Shown in pieces: positions 22,076-35,235 of a DNA stretch of 64,000 nucleotides (positions are counted from its first letter, which is position 1; every line of letters begins with the position of its first letter). Location: assembly GCF_041146395.1 (NCBI RefSeq), contig NC_091010.1, positions 46,334,001 through 46,398,000 of the forward strand, written 5' to 3'. Both the position numbers and the translations under genes were made by a program. This DNA comes from Eulemur rufifrons. Taxonomy: Eukaryota > Chordata > Mammalia > Primates > Lemuridae. A model generated the notes under the pieces. That model saw nothing but the letters and a program-made list of their open reading frames with translations. It was not told where the DNA came from and did not search any database.

Positions 22076-22514
22076 TCACACCTTTTTGTTTTCAGTCTTT
22101 ATGAATTGCATTTCAAAGTACTTTTCATGTATACAATATAGTGTGGTTTTTATGGTGCAATCTGAAACTAGTTTTTTTACTTCATGCATAAAATCCATAC
22201 TTAAAAACATAAAGAAGAAAATTAAAATCAACCATAATGTATCACTCAGATATAAACAATTTGTTATCTATATTCTTCAAATCTTTATAAAGTTCATATA
22301 TTCCTTTTTGAAACAAAATTGAGATCATTCAGCAGATGGTTTATATATGGTGTTTAACATTATGCCACAAATATTTTTCCTTTCCATAAAAAATAAACAC
22401 ATGAATTTAATAGCTGCATAACATTCCACTGAATAATTATATAATAGCACATTAATTTAAAATTTAGTTTTTTTAAATCTAGCATTCTACTACATTTTGT
22501 GAACAATGAAAATA
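22076..22514. other. No gene; possible decayed L1 scraps
   Basis: AATAGCTGCATAACATTCCA near 22410 suggests another L1-type fragment. The rest is unassigned. Confidence 0.4.
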
Positions 22515-22690
22515 ATAATATAACTCAAATTTATTGAGTACCATATGTGAGGCACTTTTCTAAGTGCTTTATTTATTTAATCCTTACAATGATCCTATGG
22601 CATAAATAATATTTTGTTGCCTATTTTAGAGATGAGAAAACTAAGGTCCAGAGATGCTAACTAATGTTTCCAGAGTTAAAGCAAAGAATG
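22515..22690 (-). mobile_element. MIR (antisense)
   Basis: TTTATTGAGTACCATATGTG, TTAATCCTTACAATGATCC, then GAGATGAGAAAACTAAGGTC: clear antisense MIR. Confidence 0.75.
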
Positions 22691-23844
22691 TCCCTTCTAC
22701 TTTATTAAAATATTCTTCCATATTGTCTATATTTCATATGTTTCTCAGTGTTTCTCTTCTGGGTTGACTGATTAAACTTTTGCATTTAGGGACAATCCAC
22801 ATCATGGGACATTAAATTGTTTTCTCTAGATTATAGAAATTGGGCTAAAATATTTTCTTTTCTTTCTTTCCTACAGAAAAAAAGAAGCATACTTGAGTAA
22901 ACCCAAAGGTTTCTACATATGCCTGAGGAAAGAATGAGACAGTAACTGTTCATACAGCAGTCATGACATGGGGCTTTCTAGGGTAAAAAGTAAGGAGAAT
23001 TCAAAGAAAAGACTACAGGAGGCAGTCAGTAGGCTCAGAGCTATCTGCAGTGCATGGCAGACACTTGAGACAAATGCTGCATCAGTGGGAGCCAAGGTAA
23101 AGCCATGCCAGACAAGGGTTTAGGTCTTGATAAAACAGAGTCTAAAGTTACATCAGGAGTTATATCATTTGTGGACTTCAGGAGCAGATGCCAATACATT
23201 GCCTAGGAATGAAGTCCACTAAATCCAGCTCATGAGTTATCAGCCAGGGCATACCCAAGGACCAGCACAAGGCCAGGATATAAGTCTCCCTCCCCCAATA
23301 CACTTGAATACTAATTTGAAGAGGAGAAACACTAGTGTATGCATTTGTGCTTCAAACAGGGAACAGAGATAGTTCAATGCCCTTATATCTACTATGAGAT
23401 AACATGGAAAAACATAACTTAAAAAAAAGGCATCTTTCTTTTGATTAAAGAACTTTTATATTTCTCAAGTCCCTACAAAGCTAAAAAGCAAAGCCTATGT
23501 TACATTTTAAGAGAGTTGATCATTTTGATTAATATTAGAAAGTATCATATCTTTAATGTGTTTTTAGGTTTCTCCAAAATTATGGAAAATAACTGCTCCA
23601 TTCCAATTAGTTCTATAGCTTTCTTTTTGCAGTAAACTCTAGCATTTTCTTTTCGCAATCTAAGTATCTCCACTAACTAAATCAAAAAATGGTCAATAAA
23701 ATTCTATTTGATGATACAAGGTTATAAACTTCTTTTAATAGTGATAAGAACTTTTCAAAAATAATTGTAAATTATTTTTTAAACACAATCTACTTAATAC
23801 CTAGGAATATCCCTATATTGTAGTATTGCCTCACAATTAGGTAG
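22691..23844. other. No gene recognised
   Basis: Neither strand offers a convincing exon. No repeat family recognised. Confidence 0.5.
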
Positions 23845-24045
23845 GATTTTATATTAATAATTTGTAAAGTACTTCTATGTACATTATTTCACTTAATTTT
23901 GAAAACAATCCTATGAGCTAGATAGAAATCATTATCCTCATTTTACAGATAAGAAAAGGGGTTCACAGAAATTATGTGATATGTCCAAAATGAAAATGCT
24001 AGTTAGTGGAAGAACAAGGACTGAACCCCAGATTTTATGCTTTCA
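23845..24045 (-). mobile_element. MIR (antisense)
   Basis: AATCCTATGAGCTAGATAG, CATTTTACAGATAAGAAAAG and TAGTTAGTGGAAGAACAAGG are in antisense MIR order. Confidence 0.75.
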
Positions 24046-24274
24046 AAAAAATGTGGATAGGAAAAGTTACTGTCTCCTCATGAAGTTGTCAAGATTCTGG
24101 CATGGCTGGGGCTTCTATGGCTGCAACTTGTTTGAGGTTCTATTGCTCCCACTGATCCTCTTTTTCCTGAAGGTCCATCTTTTCCATTTCCAAATTTAAT
24201 ACAATCTCAGCCTTTTGTCATTAAATTCTGACACAAGATACTAGTAACACTTCATATTTTAAGAGAGCCTATAT

Positions 24275-24605
24275 AGTGGGCCCTGCATACCTGCAAGTTC
24301 CATGGGTTCCAATCCATGGATTCAACCAACTATGGATTGAAAATAAATAAATGAAAATTAACAACACAACAATAAACAATAGTAAAAATTTTAAAAATTA
24401 ATACAGTATAACAACTATTTACATAGCATTTATATTGTATTAGGTATCCCAAGTAATCTAGAGATGATTTAAAATATACAGGAGAACGTGTGTAGGTTAT
24501 ATGCAAGCACTATACCATTTTACATAAGAGACTTGAACATCCTTGGATTTTGGTACCCGTGGGGGTCCTGGAACGAATTCCCCATAGATACCAAAGGATA
24601 GTTCT
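24275..24605 (+). mobile_element. MER2 (Tigger-type non-autonomous)
   Basis: Begins AGTGGGCCCTGCATACC and ends near GATACCAAAGGATAGTTC. The interior includes TTACATAGCATTTATATTGT, AGTAATCTAGAGATGATTTA and GGTTATATGCAAGCACTA. Orientation is opposite to the copy at 1216. Full length for MER2 (about 330-345 bp). Confidence 0.85.
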
Positions 24606-25094
24606 ATATTTGCAAGTAGCCTGTATTTCAATCCCAATGCCTTTTATCCTTTCTAAATTTTATAGAACTTAAATCTCTCTTTATGTAATTACCTTAATAC
24701 AATATAATAAACACAGATGAGTACTTCTTATGTGCCTCTTTTATTCTTAATTCTATCTTACTACCTGAGTCATTAAAAGTGCAAAAAAATTATCTGTTGA
24801 ATATAGGTATGTAGAAAAGTCTAATTCTTAAAAATTTCTTAAAATAGTCTAACTCCACTTATGATTATTATTTTATTGATGTAGATCATGTTAGCAATAT
24901 TTTATCAATAATATTTTGGCAACAAATTCTTTAAACCTACAAAAGTTAACTAAATTGCTAGGATTCTCATGAACTTCTACAAGAAAAGCAATTGTGATTT
25001 TAATATAAAAGAAAAACAATGTTAAAATTAAATATATATTATTATTATATTTTAAACTCCTACTCTTTTTTCCAAGCTTTGGTTATATAATATT
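24606..25094. other. No gene recognised
   Basis: Strongly AT-rich; no feature supported. Confidence 0.5.
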
Positions 25095-25310
25095 ATATTA
25101 ATAATGGTTGCCACTTAATGGCTTACTTTAAGCTGAGCATGTGCTAAGCCCTAAACATTACTTAATCTTCACAACAGCCTTATGAAATGGCTATTACTAT
25201 TATCCCCACTTTACAGCTAAGAAAGCTGAGGCTTAAAGAGATTAAGTTATTTTCCAAAGCCCCACTGTTCATGTGGGACTTGATGTTAAAGTCAGCATTC
25301 TAGCCCTGCT
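25095..25310 (-). mobile_element. MIR (antisense)
   Basis: GAGCATGTGCTAAGCCCTAA, CTTCACAACAGCCTTATGA, CCACTTTACAGCTAAGAAAG and the following GAGGCTTAAAGAG form a long antisense MIR. Confidence 0.8.
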
Positions 25311-27000
25311 GGCCTTTCTGACTCTTAAGAATTTACTACTCTTTGCTAATTTTTCTAGAAAATGTTCCATGTCCTTTTTCTGATAAAAGTCTAGGCATAT
25401 TTTGAAATCAAATATTTAAACTTTACCTTAAATAGATCCCTTAGTTCTGAAAGATTAACCCTACATTTCAATACTAACCAGTTTCTATTCTAATACTGTA
25501 ATTTTTAAAAAAATGTTTGCCATTGGTTTTTCTAGCCCTTTATCATTTCTTAGCAATTTATCTCCACATTTCCCATCTAATTTGGAAAATGAGTTGGTGC
25601 TCTCTCCATATAGCCACACTTTCCTCTACCTCAACCAACACTAAGCATAAATTATAACAATTTAATTTCAAATTTGCCTATTAACTTTGTAATTCTAAAT
25701 GCTATTTTTATATTGGCATTTATTTTAGATCAATATTTAACACTCTGTTTATATGAGCTACCCTAGAAATCAAGAACATATATTCAACTTCTTTTTCTCC
25801 ATGGCACCTAGCATTGTACTTTACATACATTTGATTTCAGTTAATAAATGATTTATAAAAGACTACTCAAAATACCAACAGCATATTATTGGGATTTTTA
25901 TGGACGTTCATGAACTTACAGATGAATAGTCAACATAGACCTCATTTAGCATATTTGGTTTTCTTGGAATGAGGAAGGGGAACAAAGTGAACACTAGATA
26001 TCTCTTGGATTCATCATTCTAAGAGAGAAAACCATTAGCCTTCTGCAAATATTAATATTCCACTGAGAAGCAAGATAGGACTATGTGTAAGGAGACCTTT
26101 TAACGGCTTAAATGTGTTTTGCTTTTTCAAACAGGATATAAAAGTACACATTTAACTCCAATAAAATAGGCTATATTCCTTTCTACATGAAAGAATTAAA
26201 AACATATGAAGCAGACAATGACAGTGCATGCCTTCTCTTCAAAAGATAATTCAAAGATATTGGAGAGTTAAAAGATGATATTGTTACTTTGAGCTACTAA
26301 ATAGGAAAAAGCTAAGAACCAAGAAATACAGGGACAGGTAACCAAGCAGTTGGAAACCTGACTTTTGCTGGAGGATTTGAGAGTCTACTGAAAGCTTACT
26401 GTGCTCTGAGAGATTAGCAGAAAAGTACTTACCACGTATTTCATAACTTCAGACTAACAGTCAGGCATAAACTAAAAAGAGAGGGCCTACTGAAAGTGAC
26501 CTGTGACAACCTGTGGTAAGACCAAGAGAAGATACTTCTTAGGAAAAAACCCAGTTTATTTTAGTAACACAGTATAGCCCTCATGTTTAGAATAGAAATC
26601 TGTTTATTCCAATTTCTTTCTATATAATATTCCATAGTTAATTTATAACATCACATAGGTAAACAACCATAATTGTATTAAAAACACAAGCACATGACCG
26701 AGGGATATTCTATATTGCTCCATCATCTATACCTAAAGTCTAATCATTACCCTAAAAAGAGACCATGTTAACAACTACCACCAGCCACCAAAAATGAAAA
26801 TAAAAGACTTAAGGAGAATTAAAAGATCCCCCTGGATTTATACTGTAGACTTAATCCTTTTAGCATGAATTGTTTTCTTAAATTAGATTCTCTTGTGTCG
26901 TCTCTACTACAGGGACTTGAAAGTTTCAGGAAGACAAAAAAGCTTAAATGCATGTCACATTTTCAGTAAAATTAAAATATTTCCTTTCACGCACATTACA
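25311..27000. other. No gene; short L2 end near 25795-25860
   Basis: CATGGCACCTAGCATTGTAC with TCAGTTAATAAATGATTTA is an L2 3' end. The remainder has no recognised repeat or exon. Confidence 0.5.
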
Positions 27001-27004
27001 ATTC

Positions 27005-27235
27005 ATATGCTTCCTTCAAGACTTTGGTAAGACATCCACTTTAGTGAAGCCCTTCTCTATCCCCTGAGCAGAGTTACTTTGGGTCCCACAATACTTTATC
27101 CCCCTCTCTGAAAGTAGAGCATTTATTCTCCATGTGTTGTCATGCATCTGCCTGTAGGTCACGTAGGCTCATCTAGAGCCATATTGCGAGTGCCTACCTC
27201 TATATTCAACAGAGCAGCCCTTCAATAAAAATTCT
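27005..27235 (+). mobile_element. L2 3' fragment
   Basis: TTCCTTCAAGACTTTGGTAA, GAAGCCCTTCTCTATCCCC, and an end near GCAGCCCTTCAATAAAAATT match L2 order. Confidence 0.65.
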
Positions 27236-27334
27236 GGAGTACATATACAAATTGTCTTTAATTGTATAACTCTTTTTCATTTGGAAAAAATGTTATTTCA
27301 TTTCCAGGAAAGAAAGAAAGCATTTTGCCGTGTA

Positions 27335-27485
27335 GCAGGAAGAACAATGAACTCAAGAATCCAAAGCTGGGATTTTAGTCTCACCTAGGCAAACTGTGTG
27401 ACCTTGAATGAGTAGCCTCAGTTTATTCATCTATAATGTGGCAGGGTTAGACTTGACTTCTAATGACATTTCAGCTATAAATTTT
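27335..27485 (+). mobile_element. MIR
   Basis: GGGATTTTAGTCTCACCTAG, AACTGTGTGACCTTGAATGA and CTCAGTTTATTCATCTATAA: sense MIR. Confidence 0.75.
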
Positions 27486-28728
27486 ATTTAATTTGGAAAA
27501 TTTTTTATCTGGTTAGCTTTTTATGAGTTTCTTGGAATCCTTGCCTAGAGTACTAAATGCTGAAATGACAACTTCAGCCAAGCACACAAAAGAGTCATTC
27601 CCAACAGGGTGGAATGGATTAATTCCCAGCTGAAACTGGGCAACTCCAAGAATAGAAAGAATTATAATGCTAAACAGGAAGCTCTTGTGCTACATGGGGT
27701 TGTCTCTTTACTGCCTCTTCTTCTCAAGAGAAGTGTTTTTCTCGAGAACAAAACTGGCAGCATAACAAACACTCCAAAATGTGTTTTGGCTACAAAACCA
27801 GTATGAGCCCCTTTCTCCTCTTCTATTCTCCTCTTTTACAAAGAAGTTAAAGATGACATGAAGAAAAATTTTCCATATACTGGGTTGGGCATTGCTAGTT
27901 CATAAAAAATATTATGAAGTTACCACAGATACAATTAAGTTGAAAGAAATAAAGTAGTAAACATCACCATTGAATATGAGGCTGTTTGGTTGTATGAGGT
28001 CTCATGAAAATCAGGTTCTGTGAATCCACTCATATGGAAGATCAAAAAATATAGGTCTGGAGTCAGTGATGTGAAAGGGAAGAGGAGTATAAATCAAAAT
28101 TCTTTAAAGAAGGTGGGCCAGTTTGTTCTCTAGAAATCATATGCTAGCAAGTAAGTTTGTATCGTAAGCAAACATCTCTTATACATCATAAAAACAATTA
28201 TCTAACTCAAAGACACAAGAAAGTTAGTTTGGGGCTTTTTCCTTCTAAGAGAATATAATCTTAAAGCTATTTTAAAAGAAAAAACCCTATTCATTAACAT
28301 TAGTTTACTGTACTGTTTGCTGTTTAGTATATACTCTTCTTTCGGCTAGGCCCACTTGAAAAGGAGACTATATTCTCAGCTCCTGGGTGGCGCTTCAACC
28401 CTAAATCCTCTCTGAAGAAAACAAAGCAGCAGTCACAGCTTTCCATATGGGTGGAAACTGCTCCTCAGGGTATGTGCAAAATCTCCACTCTTGAAAGGAA
28501 TGCCATGTCTTCTTACCTTAGGAGAAGAGAATAATGAGTATTCTCCTCCCTTCCACCATAAAGTATGACATCAATGTACTGGAAAGGGGAAGATTTTGAA
28601 GAAGACAGACTCACCTATACAAGGATGTATAAAGTACCATTTTCACAAAATGAGTTGAGAAAATGGTCATCCTGGGAATATATGTTTAGGGTAAATGGAA
28701 ATTAGCAATAGAAAATAAGGATCTTATT
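27486..28728. other. No gene recognised
   Basis: No confident repeat or exon. The open frame at 27609-27806 has no recognisable domain. Confidence 0.45.
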
Positions 28729-28739
28729 GGATAAAATAA

Positions 28740-29025
28740 TTTTTTTGAGGCAGGGTCTCTGTCACCCAGGCTGGAGTATAGTGGCATGACCATAGCTCAC
28801 TACAACCACAAACTCCTAGGCTCAAGTGATCTTCCCACCTCAGCCTCCTGAATAGCTGGGACTACAGGTGTGTGCCATCAAGCCCAGACAATCTTTATAT
28901 TTTTTGTAGAGATGGGGTCTCACTATGTTGCTCAGGCGGGTCTCAAACTCCTGAACTCAAGCAATCCTCTTGCCTCGACCTCCCAAAGTGCTGAGATTAC
29001 AGGTGCGAGCTACTATACCGAGCCT
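28740..29025 (-). mobile_element. Alu (J-like), reversed
   Basis: Full reversed dimer, from GAGGCAGGGTCTCTGTCACC to CAAAGTGCTGAGATTACAG and its 5' end. The direct repeat GGATAAAATAA at 28729-28739 and 29026-29036 is its target-site duplication. Confidence 0.92.
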
Positions 29026-29204
29026 GGATAAAATAAATATTATACTTAAATCCGATGACAGAAGAAAATGCTACTTTTATTATATCTCTCCTTTATTAAT
29101 GGATTAACAAACACAAAAATTCTATTGAAATTACTCAAAAGATTCATAAAAGCATTAGTAAAGTTGTCATTATTTTGTGTCACATCATCATCATGCTTTT
29201 GTTG

Positions 29205-29760
29205 TTATACATAAAAACTCATCACCTAACCCAAGGTCACCTAGATTTTCTCCTGTGTTATCTTCTAGAAGTTTTATAGTTTACCATTTTATCCTTAGTC
29301 TATAATCCATTTTAATGGTCCTTTAAGATGATCCATTAATTCATTTTTAATCTATGAGTTAATTGTTATGAAAGGTGCAAGGTCTGTTTCGAGGTTCATT
29401 GTTTTTTTGGCTGTAGATGTCCAGTTGTTCCAGCAACATATGTTGAAAGGTTATCCTTTCTCCATTGAATTGCCTTTTCTCCTTTGCCAAAGATCACTTG
29501 ACTATATATATGTGAGTCTCTATTCTGAGCTCTCTATTCTGTCCCATTAATCTATTTTTCAACTCTTTAGCCAATACCACACTCTCTTGATTACCATCAC
29601 TCCACAGTAAGTATTTCAGTATTATCAGTCCTCTGACTTTCTTCTTCTTCAGTATTGTGTTGTCTACTCTGGGTCTTTTGCCTTTCCATATAAACTTTTG
29701 TATGTAATTTTGAGTTCATAATTTTGTATTTCTTTTTCTGAAAAAGAGCCTCTAAAATTC
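29205..29760 (-). mobile_element. Old L1M ORF2 fragment, reversed
   Basis: CCTGTGTTATCTTCTAGAAG, CCAGTTGTTCCAGCAACATA and TCCCATTAATCTATTTTTCA follow reversed L1M ORF2 C-terminal order. Short frames only. Confidence 0.75.
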
Positions 29761-30284
29761 TATAAGCTACAGACCCCACAAAACCAGGATTCACCTCTGT
29801 GTGACAGTTTAAGTCCTAAGTGTGGATTAAAACCTGGAAGGAGAAAACAGAGAGCTGAGCCCCTGATAATAGCCTTATACAAGCAAAAGAGAGAAATGAA
29901 GAAAAAGAGCAAGAAGCAAGAAAAACTGAGTTCCTTCCAAGTTGCTCAACAATTCTAACTCCAAACCACATCTGCAGGTACCTAAATATAATACTTTTAA
30001 TACTGGTATACAGAAAAAGGTATGTAAACTAATTTTATTTTAAAGCATCAGAGACTACTAGCAACTTTGAAGAAAACTGTGATGCTGTGCCTATGCCTTT
30101 TAGTTTGTCAAGTAGTCCTTAATTTCCAAAAGAGCTGCTAAAAAGAATTTTAATATAACAGTAGGAAACTTTTAGCACCACTTCCTTCCTGCAGATCCCT
30201 CTGATTCCCCTGGGCCAATTCAGACAAACTCCTCCAATATAGCCATAATCCTAGTGAACTATAATTATTTGGCATATTTATCTA

Positions 30285-30412
30285 CTTATTGGACTGTAAC
30301 TTGAGTGAGGGCAGGATTGGATCAAGTCTTATCATTTACATATCTCTAGTAGCACAGTGCTACACACAATAGGTGCTCAAATATGGGTTGAATAAATATT
30401 AACAAAAGGTAC
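30285..30412 (+). mobile_element. L2 3' end
   Basis: ACTGTAACTTGAGTGAGGGC, GTAGCACAGTGCTACACACA and AATAGGTGCTCAAATATGGG: canonical L2 terminus. Confidence 0.75.
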
Positions 30413-30424
30413 ATACTAGAATTC

Positions 30425-30525
30425 CAAGTTTATGAATGAGGAAGCTGAGGCTTGCCCCAAGATACATGGGAAGCAAAAGGCAAAGCTAAAATCTAGGTTC
30501 CTCAACTCTGAAATTTCTCCCTAAA
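30425..30525 (-). mobile_element. MIR fragment (antisense)
   Basis: GAATGAGGAAGCTGAGGCTT then GCAAAAGGCAAAGCTAAAAT fits antisense MIR. Confidence 0.55.
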
Positions 30526-31189
30526 ACAATAACCATCAATTACTGTTATAAAAACTATTGTATATTTTATAACATAAGCGACAGGAGAATAAAATGGCTA
30601 TATCAAATGAAGAAAAAGTTATTTTCCCTGCTGCATAGTATAATTTATCACTTCGTATTCCTACCACATTTCTACCCTCACCAGATTATGTGTGAAGCAG
30701 ATCTGTAAATTTTCTTCATACTAAGAGAAGGAGCAGGTAACACATAACAGCTGAAGCCATTACATTCAAAGGAAACAGGCAAAAAACAAAGAAATTGTAG
30801 AACAGTTGCATTTCTCCTCTTCAGAACTCTAACAAGAGACTGGAACTGCTCTGGGAAAGAAGCATGGCAAGTATGTTCACCTGCCATTGCCCACATAATC
30901 TCTAATAAACTCTATTTCCTCCAAAGCCCAGACCCTTACACCAACAAATAAACACACATATGCACACACAAACACACACACGCACACACACACACACACA
31001 CACCAAAGAGTCAGGATAATTGGAAATTTTTAGTTTTGACAACCATGAAACTTAAGGTCTTATTTCTTTTGGACTACATTTAGCTCTTTTTCCCTTTACA
31101 TTGTGATTATATCTGAGACATGAGCTTTCTTATGGAAGATTCCCTTAAGGATGGGCAACCTCTCTATTAATAACAATATAATAATAACA
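30526..31189. other. No gene; (CA)n at 30951-31003
   Basis: An imperfect CA repeat of about 50 bp sits in otherwise unassigned sequence. Confidence 0.6.
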
Positions 31190-31400
31190 ACAATAGCTAC
31201 CATTCATTGAGATGCATGGCTTTGTACTAAGCACTAAGTAATATTAGCTAACCTAATCCTCACAATCCCTATATTATTTTCCGAATTTTACAAATGGGAG
31301 TGAGATTGAGTAGTTTGCCCAAGCTCCACCCAACTAGTATGTTGTAAATCCAAACCAAGGTCTGTTTAACCCCAAAGTTCCTGCTCATATCCATTCTTTC
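31190..31400 (-). mobile_element. MIR (antisense)
   Basis: CATTCATTGAGATGCATGGC, CTAATCCTCACAATCCCTAT and TTTTACAAATGGGAGTGAG are in antisense MIR order. Confidence 0.7.
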
Positions 31401-33445
31401 ATGCTGCTTTGAAGAACAAAGGACTCGGTAGGTTGTTGATCTCTAAATTTTTTTTATTGTATATACTTAGTAAAACATTTGGAGCACATATCATTCATAT
31501 ATATATATACACATACACACACATACACACACATATTACACATGCACCTACTCTGGTAATACTTAATTTAGTTACATTATAAACAAGTCAAAATAGAATT
31601 TTAAATTAATCAGCTAAAAATTAAATAAACAATATTTAAAATTTTGTTTTATTTTGATAACTGTTCAAAAATCTTTTTGCTCCTATTTTTAAAATAGTGG
31701 TAATAATTATGTTCTGGACATTAAATAAACTTTCAGTAAGGCTCACTAAAAATAATAAATATAAATATAAATTTCAAATGGTCTTTTTGATAATTTAGAC
31801 ATTTTTGGGTCACTTCTTGTCAGATTATTTTTATCTCATTATGTGGCTGACAGAGTTCATATTAAAAGACAAATCATTAACTTTGCAACTTTCTTGCTGT
31901 TCCTTTGTGCTGACATTATTAGTACTATATTTAATCCAGTTTCTTTTCAAAAATCCCCTTAAATTCCTTTAGCTGGGGACATGTGAACTGCAATATGTTG
32001 AAATACACTGGAAACAAACCAATGGATTAGGAAAATTCCCACTCTAGTCTCAGAATAAATCAGAAATGTACAAAACAAGTAATCTGCTGACAAGTTGACT
32101 GCATAATTAATTATTAGCAAACTCCCGCACCCAGTGGATTTCTCTACACATCTTCTAGAGTACCCCTATACCTTCTCCAGCCTCCATCCAACCTTGGAGA
32201 ACACTGATGTAAATACTCTAAAATTCACCCATGGATTCAACCAGACCTACAAAGAACTGTCTTCATGTAATTCACTGTCCAAAAAAATTGATTTTATTCT
32301 ATTATATTTTCATATGATACCATCAGCCTAAATGAATGAACCTATAAGAAACTGCTTCTGACACTGAGAAAACAGGAGAGCTAAAGTTAAAATAAATTGA
32401 AAGAACTTCCTCCTACATCATCTTTAACAAAGTAAGGGTGAAAAGCAGGAAGTAATCACCTTCTCTCAGGTCTAACACAAAGACTGCTACAAATAAGGGG
32501 GAAGTTTATTCCACGATTCATAAAGACAAACCTTCCATCAACTTGGGAGAGAAATCAATCAATTCTCTCAAGGCTAGTTTTGGGAAAAGCAGAACATAAG
32601 CACCTTTTTAAAAAACATCCTTTGGTGATTCTCTATATTAATTGTTAATACAATGCTTTTACTGTACAGCATGTACAACTTATGATTATATTCTTTTCTC
32701 CCATATTATGTTTTTTGATACGTATAAAATATATTTTATGAAGGTTGACTCTAATAAAAAATTGAGCTAGTAAAAAAATTCTTCATTTATATGATGGTTG
32801 TGAGAGGACTTGCAAGCAAGAGAGTATTTCTTTGTACTTAAAGCTTACTTAGAAGTTTGTATTAATACTTAAAACTATACTCAAAGCAGTTGAGAAAAGG
32901 GGAACTTCTAGTCATGTATTTTTTAACCTCATGACTGCATTTGTGCATGACCACTGACTTTTATGCAGACATTTTATTGTGTTGATAACAGCATTAGGCT
33001 CACTCTAAATATATAAAATATCATCCAATTTCTGTTCAGCTCAGCTTCATTTTAGGGTAATCAGGAAGAATTCTAAAACCAACTAATGTTCCTCTTGTTA
33101 GCATCATGCCTTTAAAGAACTCAAAATGCTTGGCCAAAAGATTATGAACAATGCTTTCCAAGACACATTTTCAGACTTCATTTTCTAGGGAACTGAGTAA
33201 TTCTTTGTGTTTTATTTCACTAATCCTTACACACATCCTAGATAACTGAGAAATTCAAGGTTCGGACTGGTGGGAGATTTGTCATGAAGTTATCACAAGT
33301 TAACAGGAGACTCAAATATTTCTGATTGGTTCCACTTTAACACACTGTGTTAACTGAGGTTTTAAAAGTAGAGAAATTTTAGTACCAGAAAAGAAACTAA
33401 GCTACCCAAGGGTAATATTCACATTTGGAGGCATAAAAGATTAAT
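31401..33445. other. No gene; AT/CA microsatellite at 31496-31540
   Basis: Long AT-rich block. An (AT)n/(CA)n tract is clear; no exon or named repeat is supported elsewhere. Confidence 0.5.
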
Positions 33446-33449
33446 CATA

Positions 33450-33682
33450 CTAATAAACTCTAACACTTATTGAATACTTACTGTATGCCAGGTAATGTGC
33501 CAAATGCATTATGTCCATAACATCGCTTAATCCTCAAACAATTCTCTCTGTAGGTACTGATGCAATTAGCATTTTAGAAAATTAAAGCTAAACAGAGGAC
33601 AAGCTTGTTTTGTCCAAGACAACAGGGCTAGTAAGTAGCTGATCTAGATTCAAACTCAGTCTAATTCCAAGGTGAATCAATA
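33450..33682 (-). mobile_element. MIR (antisense)
   Basis: ACACTTATTGAATACTTACT, CGCTTAATCCTCAAACAATT and AGGGCTAGTAAGTAGCTGAT: near full-length antisense MIR. Confidence 0.8.
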
Positions 33683-33879
33683 TGCTATATGGAATTAAAG
33701 CTGTCCAACCACTTGCACATTTCTGCACCAAGAGACCACTATGATTCATTCATCTTTAAAGAGATGAAGCAGATTTCTTACCATTATGAAGTATTTTTAC
33801 ACTCTTTATTCAAATACAAAAATAGAACATTATTCCTCCAGTTGTGAAACTCTCTATGATGATGATTCCCAAAAATAAC

Positions 33880-33990
33880 CCTAAGACAAAAGCGATGCAA
33901 ATATTACTACTCACCTATTAAATATGAGGATGCTGAGGCTTGTAACACTAATGATTACACAGCTGTAAAGTCTCAGCTAAGAGAGTCCTC
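33880..33990 (-). mobile_element. MIR fragment (antisense)
   Basis: ATATGAGGATGCTGAGGCTT followed by GATTACACAGCTGTAAAGTC. Confidence 0.5.
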
Positions 33991-34474
33991 CTCTGACTGC
34001 CATATCTAAAGTAATGCCTGCTCCAAACCTGCCAACCTCATCACTGCCACAGTGACATCCAGTAGTTGGACCACTAAGAAATAATGTGATAAAAAATGCC
34101 CCATGAGAGATGAAGGACCAGAGCCAGACTCACTCACTAGAAAATTTTTAAAAGTACTGCTGGCCTGCTGCCAGAAGCAGCAGTTGATGGGAATTGGCAG
34201 GGAGAAGAGGAGAAAAAGGATGCAGGAAAAGAGGATAAATGCTTAGCCCTGCCACCTAGAATGCAGGCAGGTCATGTGGCTCAAGGACTGAATGTATAAC
34301 ACCCCCAAATATCACTACAGAGCAAGAGCCCCCAAACACCACTGTAAAACCTGATTCTGGACTGGGAACACCAAGGACAGGATAGAGACAATCCTCAAAC
34401 TGCTAACCTATCAAGGGTGAGCACAGAAGGAGAAAGAGAGAGAAAAGAAAAACAAAATAGAAAGACTGTTAAAC
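33991..34474. other. No gene recognised
   Basis: Slightly more GC-rich than its surroundings and purine-rich near 34200-34450. No family assigned. Confidence 0.45.
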
Positions 34475-35235
34475 AATACATACAACAAAAACAAATTTTA
34501 AAAGCCTGAGAGTACATTTTTGCAACATATTGCAAAGAAATTCATACCCTTAACACATAAAGGGATCTTATAATTCAATAAGACTAACCAATACCCCAAT
34601 AAAAAGTGCGCTAAAGAAACAGATAATTCACAGAAGAATAAAAATAACAAAGAATATAAAAAGACAGTTAATCTCAGTAATAAACAATGAATATAATTAA
34701 AAACAACAATGCCATATCAATTATTGTCTACTACACTGACATAGATAAAAAGAATGCAAAATAATCAGCCTTAACAAGTAATAAGATAAATGAGCTCTCT
34801 TATGCATTGTTGGTATAAGGATTAAATATAAACTGGCATGACATTTATGAAAGTGTATTTGTTAAATACATTAAAATTTTAAATATGAATTCCTTTGACA
34901 AAGCAATCATATTTCTAGGAATTGTATAAAGATACACTTGCAATGAAGTTCACAACATTGTTTATAATTATGAAAAATTAGAGACATCCATATCTATCAG
35001 CAGAAGATAAATAATTATGACATATTCATTAATGTAATTCTAATGAAGTCATCAAAAATAATATGAACCTATATTCATTGATACAGAAAGATGTCGACAA
35101 AATTTTAAGAAGATAGTAACAAAATAATAGGCACATACTGTATTACTTGATTTATATAAAATTATATGCATGCATGTGTTTCTATGCTTATGACTCAAGT
35201 TTGTGAGTATAGATCAAGAGATGCATGGAAGACCA
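34475..35235 (+). mobile_element. Old L1M(E) 3' fragment
   Basis: AACATATTGCAAAGAAATTC, TTGTTTATAATTATGAAAAA and ACTGTATTACTTGATTTATA occur in the order of the L1M ORF2 C-terminus and 3' UTR. Strongly decayed. Confidence 0.6.

Noticed and set aside
26411..26450. Minus-strand donor-like ACGTG|GTAAGTAC
   Set aside because: Nearby acceptors give only a 21-nt open block or frames with stops; no link in phase to exon B was found.
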